Notes under the pieces: generated by a model | Told to the model about the DNA's origin: nothing | The model's input: only the letters and a program-made list of their open reading frames with translations | Databases searched by the model: none | Program-made: the position numbers and the translations under genes | Origin: an uncultured Steroidobacter sp. | GTDB taxonomy: Bacteria > Pseudomonadota > Gammaproteobacteria > Steroidobacterales > Steroidobacteraceae | Reading direction: 5' to 3' | DNA: 64,000 nt | Assembly (NCBI GenBank): GCA_937864115.1 | Contig: CALMII010000058.1 | Span: forward strand, 62,001 to 126,000 | Shown here: positions 1-11,365 of the stretch, piece by piece | Numbering within the stretch: position 1 is the stretch's first letter | How the letters are laid out: each line of letters begins with the position of its first letter

Positions 1-47
1 CCGACGTGGCCACGTACGCCATCGGTGCCGAAATACTTGCGGCTCAC
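1..47 (-). CDS. glmM: Phosphoglucosamine mutase, N-terminal fragment (cut by window edge)
   Basis: Only the first 15-16 codons lie in the window. The complement starts with GTG and reads MSRKYFGTDGVRGHVG, the usual N-terminus of GlmM, which converts glucosamine-6-phosphate to glucosamine-1-phosphate for UDP-GlcNAc synthesis in the cytoplasm. The GTG start overlaps the folP stop codon (GTGA), so the two genes are probably translationally coupled. The catalytic serine region and the rest of the protein lie outside the window. Identification rests on the N-terminal match and on folP-glmM being a standard gammaproteobacterial pair. Confidence 0.85.
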   Translation of the reverse strand, partial: MSRKYFGTDGVRGHV

Positions 48-910
48 AATCGTTCTCCCGGGTTCACTTCTGCAGTCCAATAGCCGGACATCCTGAGTGC
101 CGCGGCAACCTTCAACGCATCGACAGTTTCGGCGACGTCATGGGTACGCACGATGCCTGCTCCCGCCAGCACCGAAGACACCGCGACGGCGAGAGCCCCC
201 GCCAATCGCTCGCCGACCGCCCGACCGAGCAAGGTGCCGAACATCGACTTTCTGGACACGCCGATCAAGAGCGGGCGTCCCAGCTTCAGCAGTTCCGGCA
301 ACGCCGCCAGCAGCTTCATATTGTGTTCGATCCGTTTGCCGAAACCGATGCCCGGGTCTACGACGAGCCGGTCGCGGGCAATCCCGGCGGCTGCGCAGGC
401 ATCGAGGCGGGATTGCAGGAACTCTCGCACCTCGGATACGACGTCGTCGTAAACCGGCTCCATCTGCATCGTTCGAGGCTCGCCCTGCATGTGCATCAGG
501 CAGAGGCCGGCATCGCTGTCCGCCGCGGCCTCGAGCGCGCCCGCTTCGCGAAGCGCGCGAACATCATTGATGAAGGTTGCGCCCGCCTTGATCGCGGCAC
601 GGATGACGCCCGCCTTGCTGGTGTCGACCGATAGCGGCACATCGACGGTCGACGCCAGCGCTTCGACCAGCGGGACGACGCGCCGGATCTCCTGCTCTTC
701 CGACACCGCCTGCGCACCCGGACGGGTGGATTCGCCGCCGATGTCGATGATGCCGGCCCCCGCCTCCACCATCGCCAGGCCGTGCGCAATGGCTGCGGCG
801 GGATTCACGAAGCGACCGCCATCCGAAAACGAGTCGGGCGTGACATTGAGAATGCCCATGACCACGGGTCGGGACAGGTCCAGCCGATGCTTGCCGCACT
901 GAAGAAACAT
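44..910 (-). CDS. folP: Dihydropteroate synthase
   Basis: 288 aa, normal for the family. The cytoplasmic enzyme condenses 6-hydroxymethyl-dihydropterin pyrophosphate with p-aminobenzoate in folate synthesis and is the sulfonamide target. Signature motifs are visible: NVTPDSFSDGG at residues 22-32 and GGESTRPGA at 58-66, followed by the D-x-S-K (VDTSKAG), NDV and DPGIGFGK motifs of the TIM-barrel active site. It lies downstream of ftsH on the same strand, but a rho-independent terminator separates the two, so it may have its own promoter. Its stop overlaps the glmM start. I see no strong ribosome binding site before the ATG. Confidence 0.97.
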   Translation of the reverse strand: MFLQCGKHRLDLSRPVVMGILNVTPDSFSDGGRFVNPAAAIAHGLAMVEAGAGIIDIGGESTRPGAQAVSEEQEIRRVVPLVEALASTVDVPLSVDTSKAGVIRAAIKAGATFINDVRALREAGALEAAADSDAGLCLMHMQGEPRTMQMEPVYDDVVSEVREFLQSRLDACAAAGIARDRLVVDPGIGFGKRIEHNMKLLAALPELLKLGRPLLIGVSRKSMFGTLLGRAVGERLAGALAVAVSSVLAGAGIVRTHDVAETVDALKVAAALRMSGYWTAEVNPGERL

Positions 911-945
911 GCGCGAAGGGTACAGGGTACGACGGTCAGAAAAAG

Positions 946-970
946 CGATGCCGGCACGGGGCCGGCATCG
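946..970 (-). terminator. Rho-independent terminator after ftsH
   Basis: A perfect 10-bp stem (CGATGCCGGC / GCCGGCATCG) with a 5-nt loop. On the minus strand it is followed by CTTTTTCTG, the classical layout. It lies 30 bp past the ftsH stop and before folP, so it should separate ftsH from folP-glmM transcription at least in part. Confidence 0.8.
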
Positions 971-1000
971 GATCTTGCTCGACTGAACGGGTGAACCGGG

Positions 1001-2920
1001 TCAGTGCTGGCTCGCCGGTTTGCCGATCGGCGCTTCCGGCGTCTCACCGCGGTCGCGGTTCTTGCTGCCACCCATCGGCGGCGCATTGTCGTCCCAGCCC
1101 GTGGGCGGCTGCGGATCGCGACCCTGCATGATGTCCTTGATCTGGGTTTCGTCGATGGTCTCGTACTTGATCAGCGCCTCAGCCATCTTGTGGAGCTTGT
1201 CCATGTGCGTGTCCAGGACGTTCTTGGCGCGGTTGTAATTCGAGTCGATGAGCTTGCGCACTTCCTCGTCGATGGCATGTGCGGTCACATCGGACACCTG
1301 TTTGTGCTGCGTCACGGAGCGACCCAGGAATACTTCGCCGGATTCTTCGCTGTAGGTCAGCGGACCGAGACGATCCGACAGGCCCCAGCGGGTCACCATG
1401 TTGCGGGCGATGTCGGTCGCGCGCTCGATGTCGTTGGACGCGCCCGTCGTCACCGACTCCGGTCCGAAGATCATTTCTTCGGCCAGCCGGCCGCCGAACA
1501 GCGTGGCGATCTTGCTCTCGAGACGACGCTTGCTGATGCTGTAACGATCCTGCTCGGGCAGGAACATCGTCACACCCAGCGCACGACCGCGCGGAATGAT
1601 CGTCACCTTGTAGACCGGATCGTGCTCGGGCACCGACAAGCCGACGATGGCGTGTCCCGCCTCGTGATAAGCCGTGAGCTTCTTCTCCTGATCGTCCATC
1701 ACCATGGAGCGGCGTTCCGCGCCCATCATGATCTTGTCCTTGGCGCGCTCGAATTCGTCCATCGAAACGGTGCGGCGGTTGGCGCGAGCGGCGAACAGCG
1801 CGGCCTCGTTCACGAGGTTGGCGAGATCGGCGCCCGAAAAGCCCGGCGTGCCGCGCGCGATGATCTGCGGACGCACATCCTCGGCGAGCGGCAGCTTGCG
1901 CATGTGGACCTTGAGGATCTGCTCGCGACCGCGCACGTCCGGCAGCGGCACGACCACCTGGCGGTCGAAACGGCCCGGACGCAGCAGCGCGGGATCGAGA
2001 ACGTCCGGACGGTTGGTCGCCGCGATGACGATCACGCCTTCAGTGCCTTCGAAGCCGTCCATCTCCACCAGCAACTGGTTCAGCGTCTGCTCGCGTTCGT
2101 CGTGACCGCCGCCGAGACCGGCGCCGCGATGACGGCCGACCGCATCGATTTCGTCGATGAAAATGATGCAGGGCGCGTGCTTTTTCGCCTGCTCGAACAT
2201 GTCACGCACGCGCGACGCACCGACGCCGACGAACATTTCGACGAAGTCCGAACCGGAAATCGTGAAGAACGGCACTTTCGCTTCGCCGGCGATGGCGCGG
2301 GCGAGCAGTGTCTTGCCGGTACCGGGCGAGCCGACCATCAGCACGCCGCGCGGAATCTTGCCGCCGAGACGCTGGAACTTGGCCGGATCCTTGAGGAACT
2401 CGACGATCTCGACGACCTCTTCCTTCGCCTCGTCGACACCCGCCACGTCGGCAAATGTGACCTGGACCTGGTCCTCGCCCAGCAATCGCGCTCGACTCTT
2501 GCCGAACGACATGGCGCCTCGTCCGCCCGCTCCGCCCTGCATCTGGCGCATGAAGTACACCCAGACCGCGATGAGCAGCAGGATGGGGAACGACGAAATG
2601 AGGAGTTGCGTCAGCAGCGACTGGCGCTCGGCGGGCGCCTTGCTGAACTTGATGTTGGCTTTGACCAGGGCGCCGATCAGTTCGGAGTAATCGGTTTCGG
2701 GATTGTTGACGACGAAGCGGTCGCCGTTCTTGCGCTGGCCCTTGAGCTGGTCGCCCTTGAAAACGACCTCGTCGACCGTGCCGGAGCGCACCTCATCGAG
2801 GAAGGTCGAGTACGGAATTTCAGGTTCGGCGCCGGCTCTCGTGCTGAAGTTGCTCACCACCGTCGCGACGACCACGGCGATGACAATCCACAGGACGATG
2901 TTCTTTGCGAGATCGTTCAA
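1001..2920 (-). CDS. ftsH: ATP-dependent zinc metalloprotease FtsH
   Basis: 639 aa, normal length. Inner-membrane AAA+ protease that degrades unassembled membrane proteins and short-lived regulators such as sigma-32 and LpxC. Two N-terminal membrane segments (about residues 7-25 and 105-125) flank a small periplasmic domain. The AAA domain has Walker A GSPGTGKT (197-204), Walker B FIDEIDAVG and the second region of homology (NRPD..DPALLRPGRFD). The protease zinc site HEAGH lies near residue 421. The ATG start fits the E. coli N-terminus. The rlmE gene that normally precedes ftsH is absent; upstream is a long gap and divergent yhbY. Confidence 0.98.
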   Translation of the reverse strand: MNDLAKNIVLWIVIAVVVATVVSNFSTRAGAEPEIPYSTFLDEVRSGTVDEVVFKGDQLKGQRKNGDRFVVNNPETDYSELIGALVKANIKFSKAPAERQSLLTQLLISSFPILLLIAVWVYFMRQMQGGAGGRGAMSFGKSRARLLGEDQVQVTFADVAGVDEAKEEVVEIVEFLKDPAKFQRLGGKIPRGVLMVGSPGTGKTLLARAIAGEAKVPFFTISGSDFVEMFVGVGASRVRDMFEQAKKHAPCIIFIDEIDAVGRHRGAGLGGGHDEREQTLNQLLVEMDGFEGTEGVIVIAATNRPDVLDPALLRPGRFDRQVVVPLPDVRGREQILKVHMRKLPLAEDVRPQIIARGTPGFSGADLANLVNEAALFAARANRRTVSMDEFERAKDKIMMGAERRSMVMDDQEKKLTAYHEAGHAIVGLSVPEHDPVYKVTIIPRGRALGVTMFLPEQDRYSISKRRLESKIATLFGGRLAEEMIFGPESVTTGASNDIERATDIARNMVTRWGLSDRLGPLTYSEESGEVFLGRSVTQHKQVSDVTAHAIDEEVRKLIDSNYNRAKNVLDTHMDKLHKMAEALIKYETIDETQIKDIMQGRDPQPPTGWDDNAPPMGGSKNRDRGETPEAPIGKPASQH

Positions 2921-3413
2921 GGTCGAATCCTCAAGAAGCCCTTACCGGTGCCTGTCCACATACCTGCTCAATACATCTGCCGGGGCATGGTTGCAGCGGG
3001 CGACTTCTCGCCGGGGCTGCCTGACCTGGAGGTCGGGCCGAACGCAGAAAGCATCCGTAAAAGAAAGGCGTATGCGTTTGACACTACACCATCCGGCTCA
3101 GCCATTGCCAGAACCCGTCGATAGTCCGGAGAGCGGGCAATTCGCTGCTCCAGTTGTCGATGCCATTCCTGATTCGATCGCCAACCCGACTCCCGGCAAC
3201 CCGAGTGTTCAATCCCGCAAATCCTCTACCGGTTCAACCGCATAGCTCGATTCACCGACGGACCGCGGGATTCCCGGTCAAGGTGGGGGCTGACCCCGAC
3301 ATTGCAAGGAGACGGCAGTGCCACGGATCGGCAGCAAGTCATTCCGCAGCCAATCGAGCCGGGACCGGCTCGATTTGGTAGGTTTGCGCCCCCGCATGAG
3401 CAGCGACACCGAC
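2921..3413. other. Gene-free interval between ftsH and yhbY (expected rlmE position)
   Basis: About 490 bp without a convincing gene on either strand. In related gammaproteobacteria rlmE (23S rRNA 2'-O-methyltransferase) usually lies here; I find no reading frame resembling it, including its DLGAAPGGW motif. A perfect -35 hexamer TTGACA occurs at 3079-3084 on the plus strand but lacks a good -10 at normal spacing. A short palindrome GACCT-GG-AGGTC lies near 3023-3034. The promoters of ftsH and yhbY must both lie in this interval. Confidence 0.5.
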
Positions 3414-3722
3414 ATGACCACGGCGACACTTTCCGAGAAGCAACGCAAATACCTGCGAGGACTGGGACACGGACGCGATCCGATCGTACTGATCGGGCAG
3501 TCAGGACTGTCGGCGGGGGTCACCAAGGAACTCGATCTGGCGCTGGACGCCCACGAACTGGTGAAAGTGCGTGCCCGCGTCGGCGATCGGGATGAGCGCG
3601 ACCTGATCTTCGAGGAACTGACGAAACAGACGTCGAGCGCGCTGGTGCAGCGCATCGGCAATGTCGGCCTGTTCTATCGACGGCACAAGGAAAAGCCGAA
3701 GATCATCCTGCCGGCCGACTGA
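3414..3722 (+). CDS. yhbY: YhbY-family RNA-binding protein (CRM domain)
   Basis: About 102 aa from the chosen ATG, matching the usual size of YhbY, a small CRM-domain protein that associates with pre-50S ribosomal subunits. The start of the domain (LSEKQRKYLRGLGH) and the GxxG-containing loop LIGQSGLS with following helix (TKELDLALDAHELVKVR) are plain. The frame is open to 3318, and another ATG lies at 3396; no start has a clear ribosome binding site, so the start is chosen by family length. It runs convergently into the DUF4149 gene, and their 3' ends overlap by 20 bp. Confidence 0.9.
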   Translation: MTTATLSEKQRKYLRGLGHGRDPIVLIGQSGLSAGVTKELDLALDAHELVKVRARVGDRDERDLIFEELTKQTSSALVQRIGNVGLFYRRHKEKPKIILPAD

Positions 3723-4113
3723 ACTTCCACACGACCACGATCATCGAGAGACAGGCGACCAGGAAGCAGGCGCCGGCGATGCCGTGCAGGACGCCGAAGC
3801 GGGTCATGTCGCCGGCGAGCCGCGCTCGCTCCATCAACGGCCCCAGCAGCAGATGGCTGGCCAGCGGCAGCAGCGCCGCCATCAGGACGAAGGCACGAGC
3901 GGGCAATACCAGCTTGCCGCTGAAGCTGAGCCCCAGCAGCAAGGCGCCGACCGCCACACCGATCCAGGTTTCGATGAGAAAGAATCTGGCAGCGAGCTGA
4001 CCGGCCAGCCGGCGATCATCGAGCACGGCGAACAGGGAGGGAGCGACGATGCCGCAGACGGTCCACAGACTGCCGGCCCAGAACGCGATCAGGATCGAAG
4101 CAACGCGCGCCAT
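3703..4113 (-). CDS. DUF4149-family four-helix membrane protein
   Basis: 136 aa with four hydrophobic segments (about residues 5-25, 46-64, 72-92 and 107-130). The family (DUF4149, TMEM205-like) is often found beside greA in beta- and gammaproteobacteria, and its function is unknown. The first helix carries FWAGSLWTVCGIVAPSLF, a pattern typical of these proteins. It lies 9 bp downstream of greA on the same strand and is probably the last gene of the carA-carB-greA unit. Its tail overlaps the tail of yhbY. Family call is from pattern recognition; no function is claimed. Confidence 0.75.
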   Translation of the reverse strand: MARVASILIAFWAGSLWTVCGIVAPSLFAVLDDRRLAGQLAARFFLIETWIGVAVGALLLGLSFSGKLVLPARAFVLMAALLPLASHLLLGPLMERARLAGDMTRFGVLHGIAGACFLVACLSMIVVVWKFSRPAG

Positions 4114-4122
4114 GCGCGCCGC

Positions 4123-4595
4123 TCAGACGTACTTGACCGAAACGATCTCGTACGAGCGGGTACCGTTCGGCGCCACCACATCGACGACATCGCCCTCCTG
4201 CTTGCCGACCAGCGCCCGCGCGATCGGTGACGACACCGAGATCCAGCCGTTGCGGATGTCCGCCTCCGCGTCGCCGACGATCTGGTAGATGACCTTGTTG
4301 CCATCATCCTGATCTTCGAGATTCACGGTGGCGCCGAAGACGACCTTGCCGCCGGCGGCCAGGCGCGAGACGTCGATGATTTCCGAGTTCGACAGATGCG
4401 CTTCGAGATCCTTGATGCGGCCCTCGATGAAACTCTGCTGCTCGCGGGCGGCGTGATATTCGGCGTTCTCGCTCAGATCGCCATGGCTGCGCGCCTCGGC
4501 AATGGCCTGAATCACGCGCGGACGATCTTCGGTCTTCAGGCGCTTCAGTTCGGCTCGCAAACGCTCCGCGCCTTTCAGAGTCAATGGCAGGCGCT

Positions 4596-4599
<4 letters not shown>
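4123..4599 (-). CDS. greA: Transcription elongation factor GreA
   Basis: 158 aa, standard length. GreA enters the secondary channel of RNA polymerase and stimulates cleavage of backtracked transcripts. The N-terminal coiled coil carries the acidic tip GDLSENAEYHAARE (about residues 40-55) with the D and E needed for cleavage. The C-terminal FKBP-like domain includes SPIARALVGKQEGD. The start is GTG, and GTGA overlaps the carB stop codon, indicating translational coupling behind carB. Confidence 0.97.
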
Positions 4600-7820
<3,221 letters not shown>

Positions 7821-7846
7821 CTCGACTCTTGTCTGTAACGTTCGTC

Positions 7847-9037
7847 TTAGCGCTCTGCCACACGCCGCGTACCTTCTTTGGCCGCAGTCTGCGCATTGAG
7901 GCGTTCATTGATGAGGCCCACGAAGCGGCCGAACAGTTCGCGCACGTCGTGCGGACCAGGACTCGCTTCCGGATGACCCTGGAAACTGAAAGCGGGGCGG
8001 TCGGTGCGTTCGATGCCCTGCAGCGAACCGTCGAACAGCGACTTGTGCGTCACTTTCACGTTCGCTCCGAGCGTGTTTTCGTCGACCGCGAAGCCGTGAT
8101 TCTGGCTGGTGATCAGAACGCGCCCGCTGCCGATGTCCTGCACCGGATGGTTCGCGCCGTGATGACCGAACTTCATCTTCACCGTCTTCGCATCGCTCGC
8201 GAGGCCCAGCAACTGGTGACCGAGGCAGATGCCGAAGATCGGAATGTCGGTCTCGAGGAATCTGCGGATCGCATCGATCGCGTACGTGCACGGCTCCGGA
8301 TCGCCCGGGCCGTTCGACAGGAAGATGCCGTCCGGGTTCATCGCCAGCACTTTGTCCGCGGGCGTCTGCGCGGGAACGACGGTGATGCGACAGCCATGAT
8401 CCGCGAGCAGGCGCAGGATGTTGCGCTTGATGCCGAAGTCGTACGCCACGACATGCACGCGTTGACCCGGCCGCTGCTTCGGACCCTGCGACAGCGCCCA
8501 GTTCGTGCCTTCGTTCCACTGATACGTGCGCTTGGTCGAGACGACCTTCGCGAGGTCCATACCCTTCAGGCCGGGGAACTTGCGCGCGGCGTGTACCGCA
8601 GCGATCGGGGTCGCCTTCTCGCCGGTCATGATGCAGCCGGCGAGTGCGCCCTTCTCGCGCAGGATGCGCGTCAGCTTGCGCGTATCGATATCGGCGATCG
8701 CCACCACCTTGCCGCGTTCGAGGAAGCTTTCCAGCGACTCCGAGGCGCGCCAGTTGGCGTACGTCGCCGGCAGGTCGCGAATGATCAGGCCCGCCGCATA
8801 GACGGAGGCGGATTCCAGATCTTCCGGGTTCGCGCCGGTATTGCCGATGTGGGGATACGTGAGGGTGACGATCTGACGGCAGTAGGACGGGTCAGTCAGG
8901 ATTTCCTGGTAGCCCGTCATGGCGGTGTTGAACACCACTTCGCCCGTCGTATTGCCCTTTGCGCCGATCGAGCGGCCAGAAAAAACCGTACCGTCTTCAA
9001 GCGCGAGTACAGCCGTCGTTCTGTCGCCTTGGGTCAC
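7847..9037 (-). CDS. carA: Carbamoyl-phosphate synthase small subunit (glutaminase)
   Basis: 396 aa. It hydrolyses glutamine and passes ammonia to CarB. The N-terminal domain has FNTAMTGYQEILTDPSY. The class I glutamine amidotransferase domain has FLSNGPGDPE, nucleophile Cys in FGICLGHQLL, and the His/Glu pair in QGHPEASPGPHD. I chose GTG at 9037 because AGGAG lies 7 nt upstream and the protein then starts like E. coli CarA; the open frame extends to a TTG at 9052. No arginine or pyrimidine leader was recognised upstream. Confidence 0.97.
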   Translation of the reverse strand: MTQGDRTTAVLALEDGTVFSGRSIGAKGNTTGEVVFNTAMTGYQEILTDPSYCRQIVTLTYPHIGNTGANPEDLESASVYAAGLIIRDLPATYANWRASESLESFLERGKVVAIADIDTRKLTRILREKGALAGCIMTGEKATPIAAVHAARKFPGLKGMDLAKVVSTKRTYQWNEGTNWALSQGPKQRPGQRVHVVAYDFGIKRNILRLLADHGCRITVVPAQTPADKVLAMNPDGIFLSNGPGDPEPCTYAIDAIRRFLETDIPIFGICLGHQLLGLASDAKTVKMKFGHHGANHPVQDIGSGRVLITSQNHGFAVDENTLGANVKVTHKSLFDGSLQGIERTDRPAFSFQGHPEASPGPHDVRELFGRFVGLINERLNAQTAAKEGTRRVAER

Positions 9038-9243
9038 TTCAGCTCCTGTCAATCATTTCAGGCGCGCGCACGAATAGCGGGAGGGGCTGGTAGCCGATCC
9101 CGCGCACAAGAAATATCGCCACGTGCTGAAGGCGGCAGTCTACGCGAGTGACCAGAGTGAGGGAAGCAGAAACTTCCGGAATGTGCCTGAGGAAAACCAC
9201 GACGAGCGCGGAAAATTTCCCGCGCCCGCAGACTGCCGCGACT

Positions 9244-10059
9244 TCAGGAAAGTCCCAGGACATCCTGCATCGAATACAGACCCGGCTCGCGACCGCAGAC
9301 CCAGCGCGCAGCGGCGACGGCACCCCTTGCGAAGGCCATCCGGTCGCTGGCGCGATGCGTCAATTCGATCCGTTCGCCGATGCCGGCAAAGGTGACCGTG
9401 TGATCGCCGACGACATCGCCGCCGCGGAACACGGAGAAGCCGATCGTGCCGCGAGGCCGGACTCCGGTGTTGCCGTGTCGGGCGTACTCGGCCGCGGCAT
9501 CCAACGAAATTTTGCGCCCCGCCGCCGCTGACCGGCCCAATGCGAGCGCCGTGCCCGATGGGGCATCCTTCTTGTTGCGGTGATGCGCTTCGAACACTTC
9601 GATGTCGTAGCCCTCGTCGAGCTTCGCGGCTGCGAGTTCGACCAGCTTCAGCAGCAGGTTCACACCCAGACTCATGTTCGGCGCACTGACGATCGCGATC
9701 TGCTTTGCCGCGTTCTCGATCTCTGCACGAGTCGCTGCATCATGGCCGGTCGTACCGATCACCAGCGAACATCCGGCAGCGACACAGGCCCGCAGATTGG
9801 CCGACGTGCCCTCCGGCAAGGCAAAGTCGATCGCGACATTCGCATCGCGCAGCGCCTGCGCCGGATCGCCGCTGATGAGCACACCGCGCTTCGCAGTGCC
9901 GGACGGCTCACCCACATCCTTGCCGTTCCAACTGCTCTGCGGTGAAGCGCCCGCGCCCGCCAACCGCGCGCCGGGGATTTCATCGAGCGCGCTGAGCAAT
10001 GCACGCCCCATGCGCCCGGTGACACCGAAAATCGCCACACGCAGTGCCGGGTTCGTCAT
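9244..10059 (-). CDS. dapB: 4-hydroxy-tetrahydrodipicolinate reductase
   Basis: 271 aa, normal length. NAD(P)H-dependent reductase of the lysine/diaminopimelate pathway. The N-terminal Rossmann motif GVTGRMGRAL starts at residue 12. The catalytic segment EAHHRNKKDAPSGTAL includes the His-His and Lys residues for substrate binding. SAPNMSLGVN is the family signature before it. It follows dnaJ by 3 bp, so it is probably co-transcribed with the chaperone genes, as in Pseudomonas-type genomes, and precedes carA by about 190 bp. Confidence 0.97.
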   Translation of the reverse strand: MTNPALRVAIFGVTGRMGRALLSALDEIPGARLAGAGASPQSSWNGKDVGEPSGTAKRGVLISGDPAQALRDANVAIDFALPEGTSANLRACVAAGCSLVIGTTGHDAATRAEIENAAKQIAIVSAPNMSLGVNLLLKLVELAAAKLDEGYDIEVFEAHHRNKKDAPSGTALALGRSAAAGRKISLDAAAEYARHGNTGVRPRGTIGFSVFRGGDVVGDHTVTFAGIGERIELTHRASDRMAFARGAVAAARWVCGREPGLYSMQDVLGLS

Positions 10060-10062
10060 GAC

Positions 10063-11193
10063 TCAGCTTCGGATGGTTTCGAAGAAGCGCTTCACGCCGT
10101 CGAGCCAGCTGCGTTCGCGCGGACTGTGATTGTGCGTGCTGGTGCGCATGGTCGCGTCGAACTGTTTCAGCAGATCGCGCTGTTCGTCGGTCAGGTTGAC
10201 GGGCGTTTCGACCACGATGCGACAGAACAGATCTCCAGTCGCCCCACCGCGCACGGGCTTGACGCCCTTTTCCCGCAGACGGAACACGCGACCGGATTGC
10301 GTCTCGTTCGGCACTTTCAGCTCGACATTGCCGTCCAGCGTCGGCACCTCGACCGTGCCACCGAGCGCCGCCGTCGCGAAACTCACGGGTACTTCGCACG
10401 AAAGATGGCTGCCGTCGCGTTCGAAAATCGGATGCTCGCGCACCCGGATCTCGACATAGAGATCGCCTGCGGGGCCGCCATTGCGCCCTGCTTCGCCCTC
10501 GCCCGTCAGCCGGATGCGATCACCGTTGTCGACGCCCGCGGGGACCTTGACCGTCAGCGTCTTCTTGCGACGGATGCGACCCTGGCCGAGACAGCTGTCG
10601 CACGGCTGGCTGATGACCTGGCCGCGGCCTTTGCAGCGCGGACACGTCTGCTGCACGGCGAAGAAGCCCTGCTGTATCCGCACCTGGCCGGCGCCATGAC
10701 AGGTTTCGCAATTCGTCGTCTTGGAGCCGGGCGCGGCGCCGCTGCCCTTGCAGGGCTCGCATTCGCCCAGCGTCGTGAATTCCACACTGGCTTCGTGGCC
10801 GAAGACGGCCTGTTCGAGATCGAGTTCGAGGTCGTAGCGCAGATCGGCGCCGCGGAACACCTGCTGGCGCCCGCCACGCCGGCCGCCGCCGAAGATGTCG
10901 CCGAACACATCGCCGAAAATATCGCTGAAGGCATCGCCGCCGCCGAACCCGCCACCGCCGCCGCGTGCCGCCAATCCTTCATGACCGTGCTGATCGTAGA
11001 TGGCGCGCTTCTGCTCATCCGTCAGCACTTCGTAGGCCTCCTTGGCCTCCTTGAATTTCTCTTCGGCCTCGTGATCGTCCGGATTGCGGTCCGGGTGATA
11101 TTTCATGGCCAGACGCCGATACGACTTCTTCAGTTCGGCTTCGGTGGCTGTGCGGGAGACTTCCAGCACCACGTAGTAATCGCGCTTGGACAT
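10063..11193 (-). CDS. dnaJ: Chaperone DnaJ (Hsp40)
   Basis: 376 aa. Co-chaperone that delivers unfolded proteins to DnaK and stimulates its ATPase. Order of domains: J domain (1-70) with HPD in MKYHPDRNPDD; Gly/Phe-rich linker (GGGGGFGGGDAF); zinc domain with four CxxCxGxG repeats (CEPCKGSG, CETCHGAG, CPRCKGRG, CDSCLGQG); then the C-terminal substrate-binding domains. All zinc cysteines are present. It lies 172 bp after dnaK, separated by three hairpins, and 3 bp before dapB. Confidence 0.98.
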   Translation of the reverse strand: MSKRDYYVVLEVSRTATEAELKKSYRRLAMKYHPDRNPDDHEAEEKFKEAKEAYEVLTDEQKRAIYDQHGHEGLAARGGGGGFGGGDAFSDIFGDVFGDIFGGGRRGGRQQVFRGADLRYDLELDLEQAVFGHEASVEFTTLGECEPCKGSGAAPGSKTTNCETCHGAGQVRIQQGFFAVQQTCPRCKGRGQVISQPCDSCLGQGRIRRKKTLTVKVPAGVDNGDRIRLTGEGEAGRNGGPAGDLYVEIRVREHPIFERDGSHLSCEVPVSFATAALGGTVEVPTLDGNVELKVPNETQSGRVFRLREKGVKPVRGGATGDLFCRIVVETPVNLTDEQRDLLKQFDATMRTSTHNHSPRERSWLDGVKRFFETIRS

Positions 11194-11263
11194 GTCGTAG
11201 CTATCGGCTGCCAGTCTTCGTAATCGTTCGGTCGCGGTGAAACCCGCGCCGCTGACACAAGCT

Positions 11264-11361
11264 GGCCGCCGCGAGAACGAGTCCCGCGGCGGCCACTGTG
11301 CTGCCTATGATGCCGCGCTCATCGCGGCATTCCCATCGATTCGGGCGCACTTTGCCCGAAT
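11264..11361. promoter_or_regulatory. Three consecutive perfect hairpins between dnaK and dnaJ
   Basis: Reading in minus-strand order after the dnaK stop: ATTCGGGC/GCCCGAAT (11339-11361, 7-nt loop), ATGCCGCG/CGCGGCAT (11310-11330, 5-nt loop) and GGCCGCCGCG/CGCGGCGGCC (11264-11294, 11-nt loop). All stems are perfect. None is followed by a T tract, so they do not look like full terminators. They could attenuate read-through or protect the dnaK 3' end so that DnaK is made in excess of DnaJ; that role is inference. Confidence 0.65.
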
Positions 11362-11365
11362 CCAC

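Noticed and set aside
1004..3124. 706-codon open frame antisense to ftsH
   Set aside because: Shadow of ftsH; composition dominated by Arg, His and Asp, no recognisable motif.
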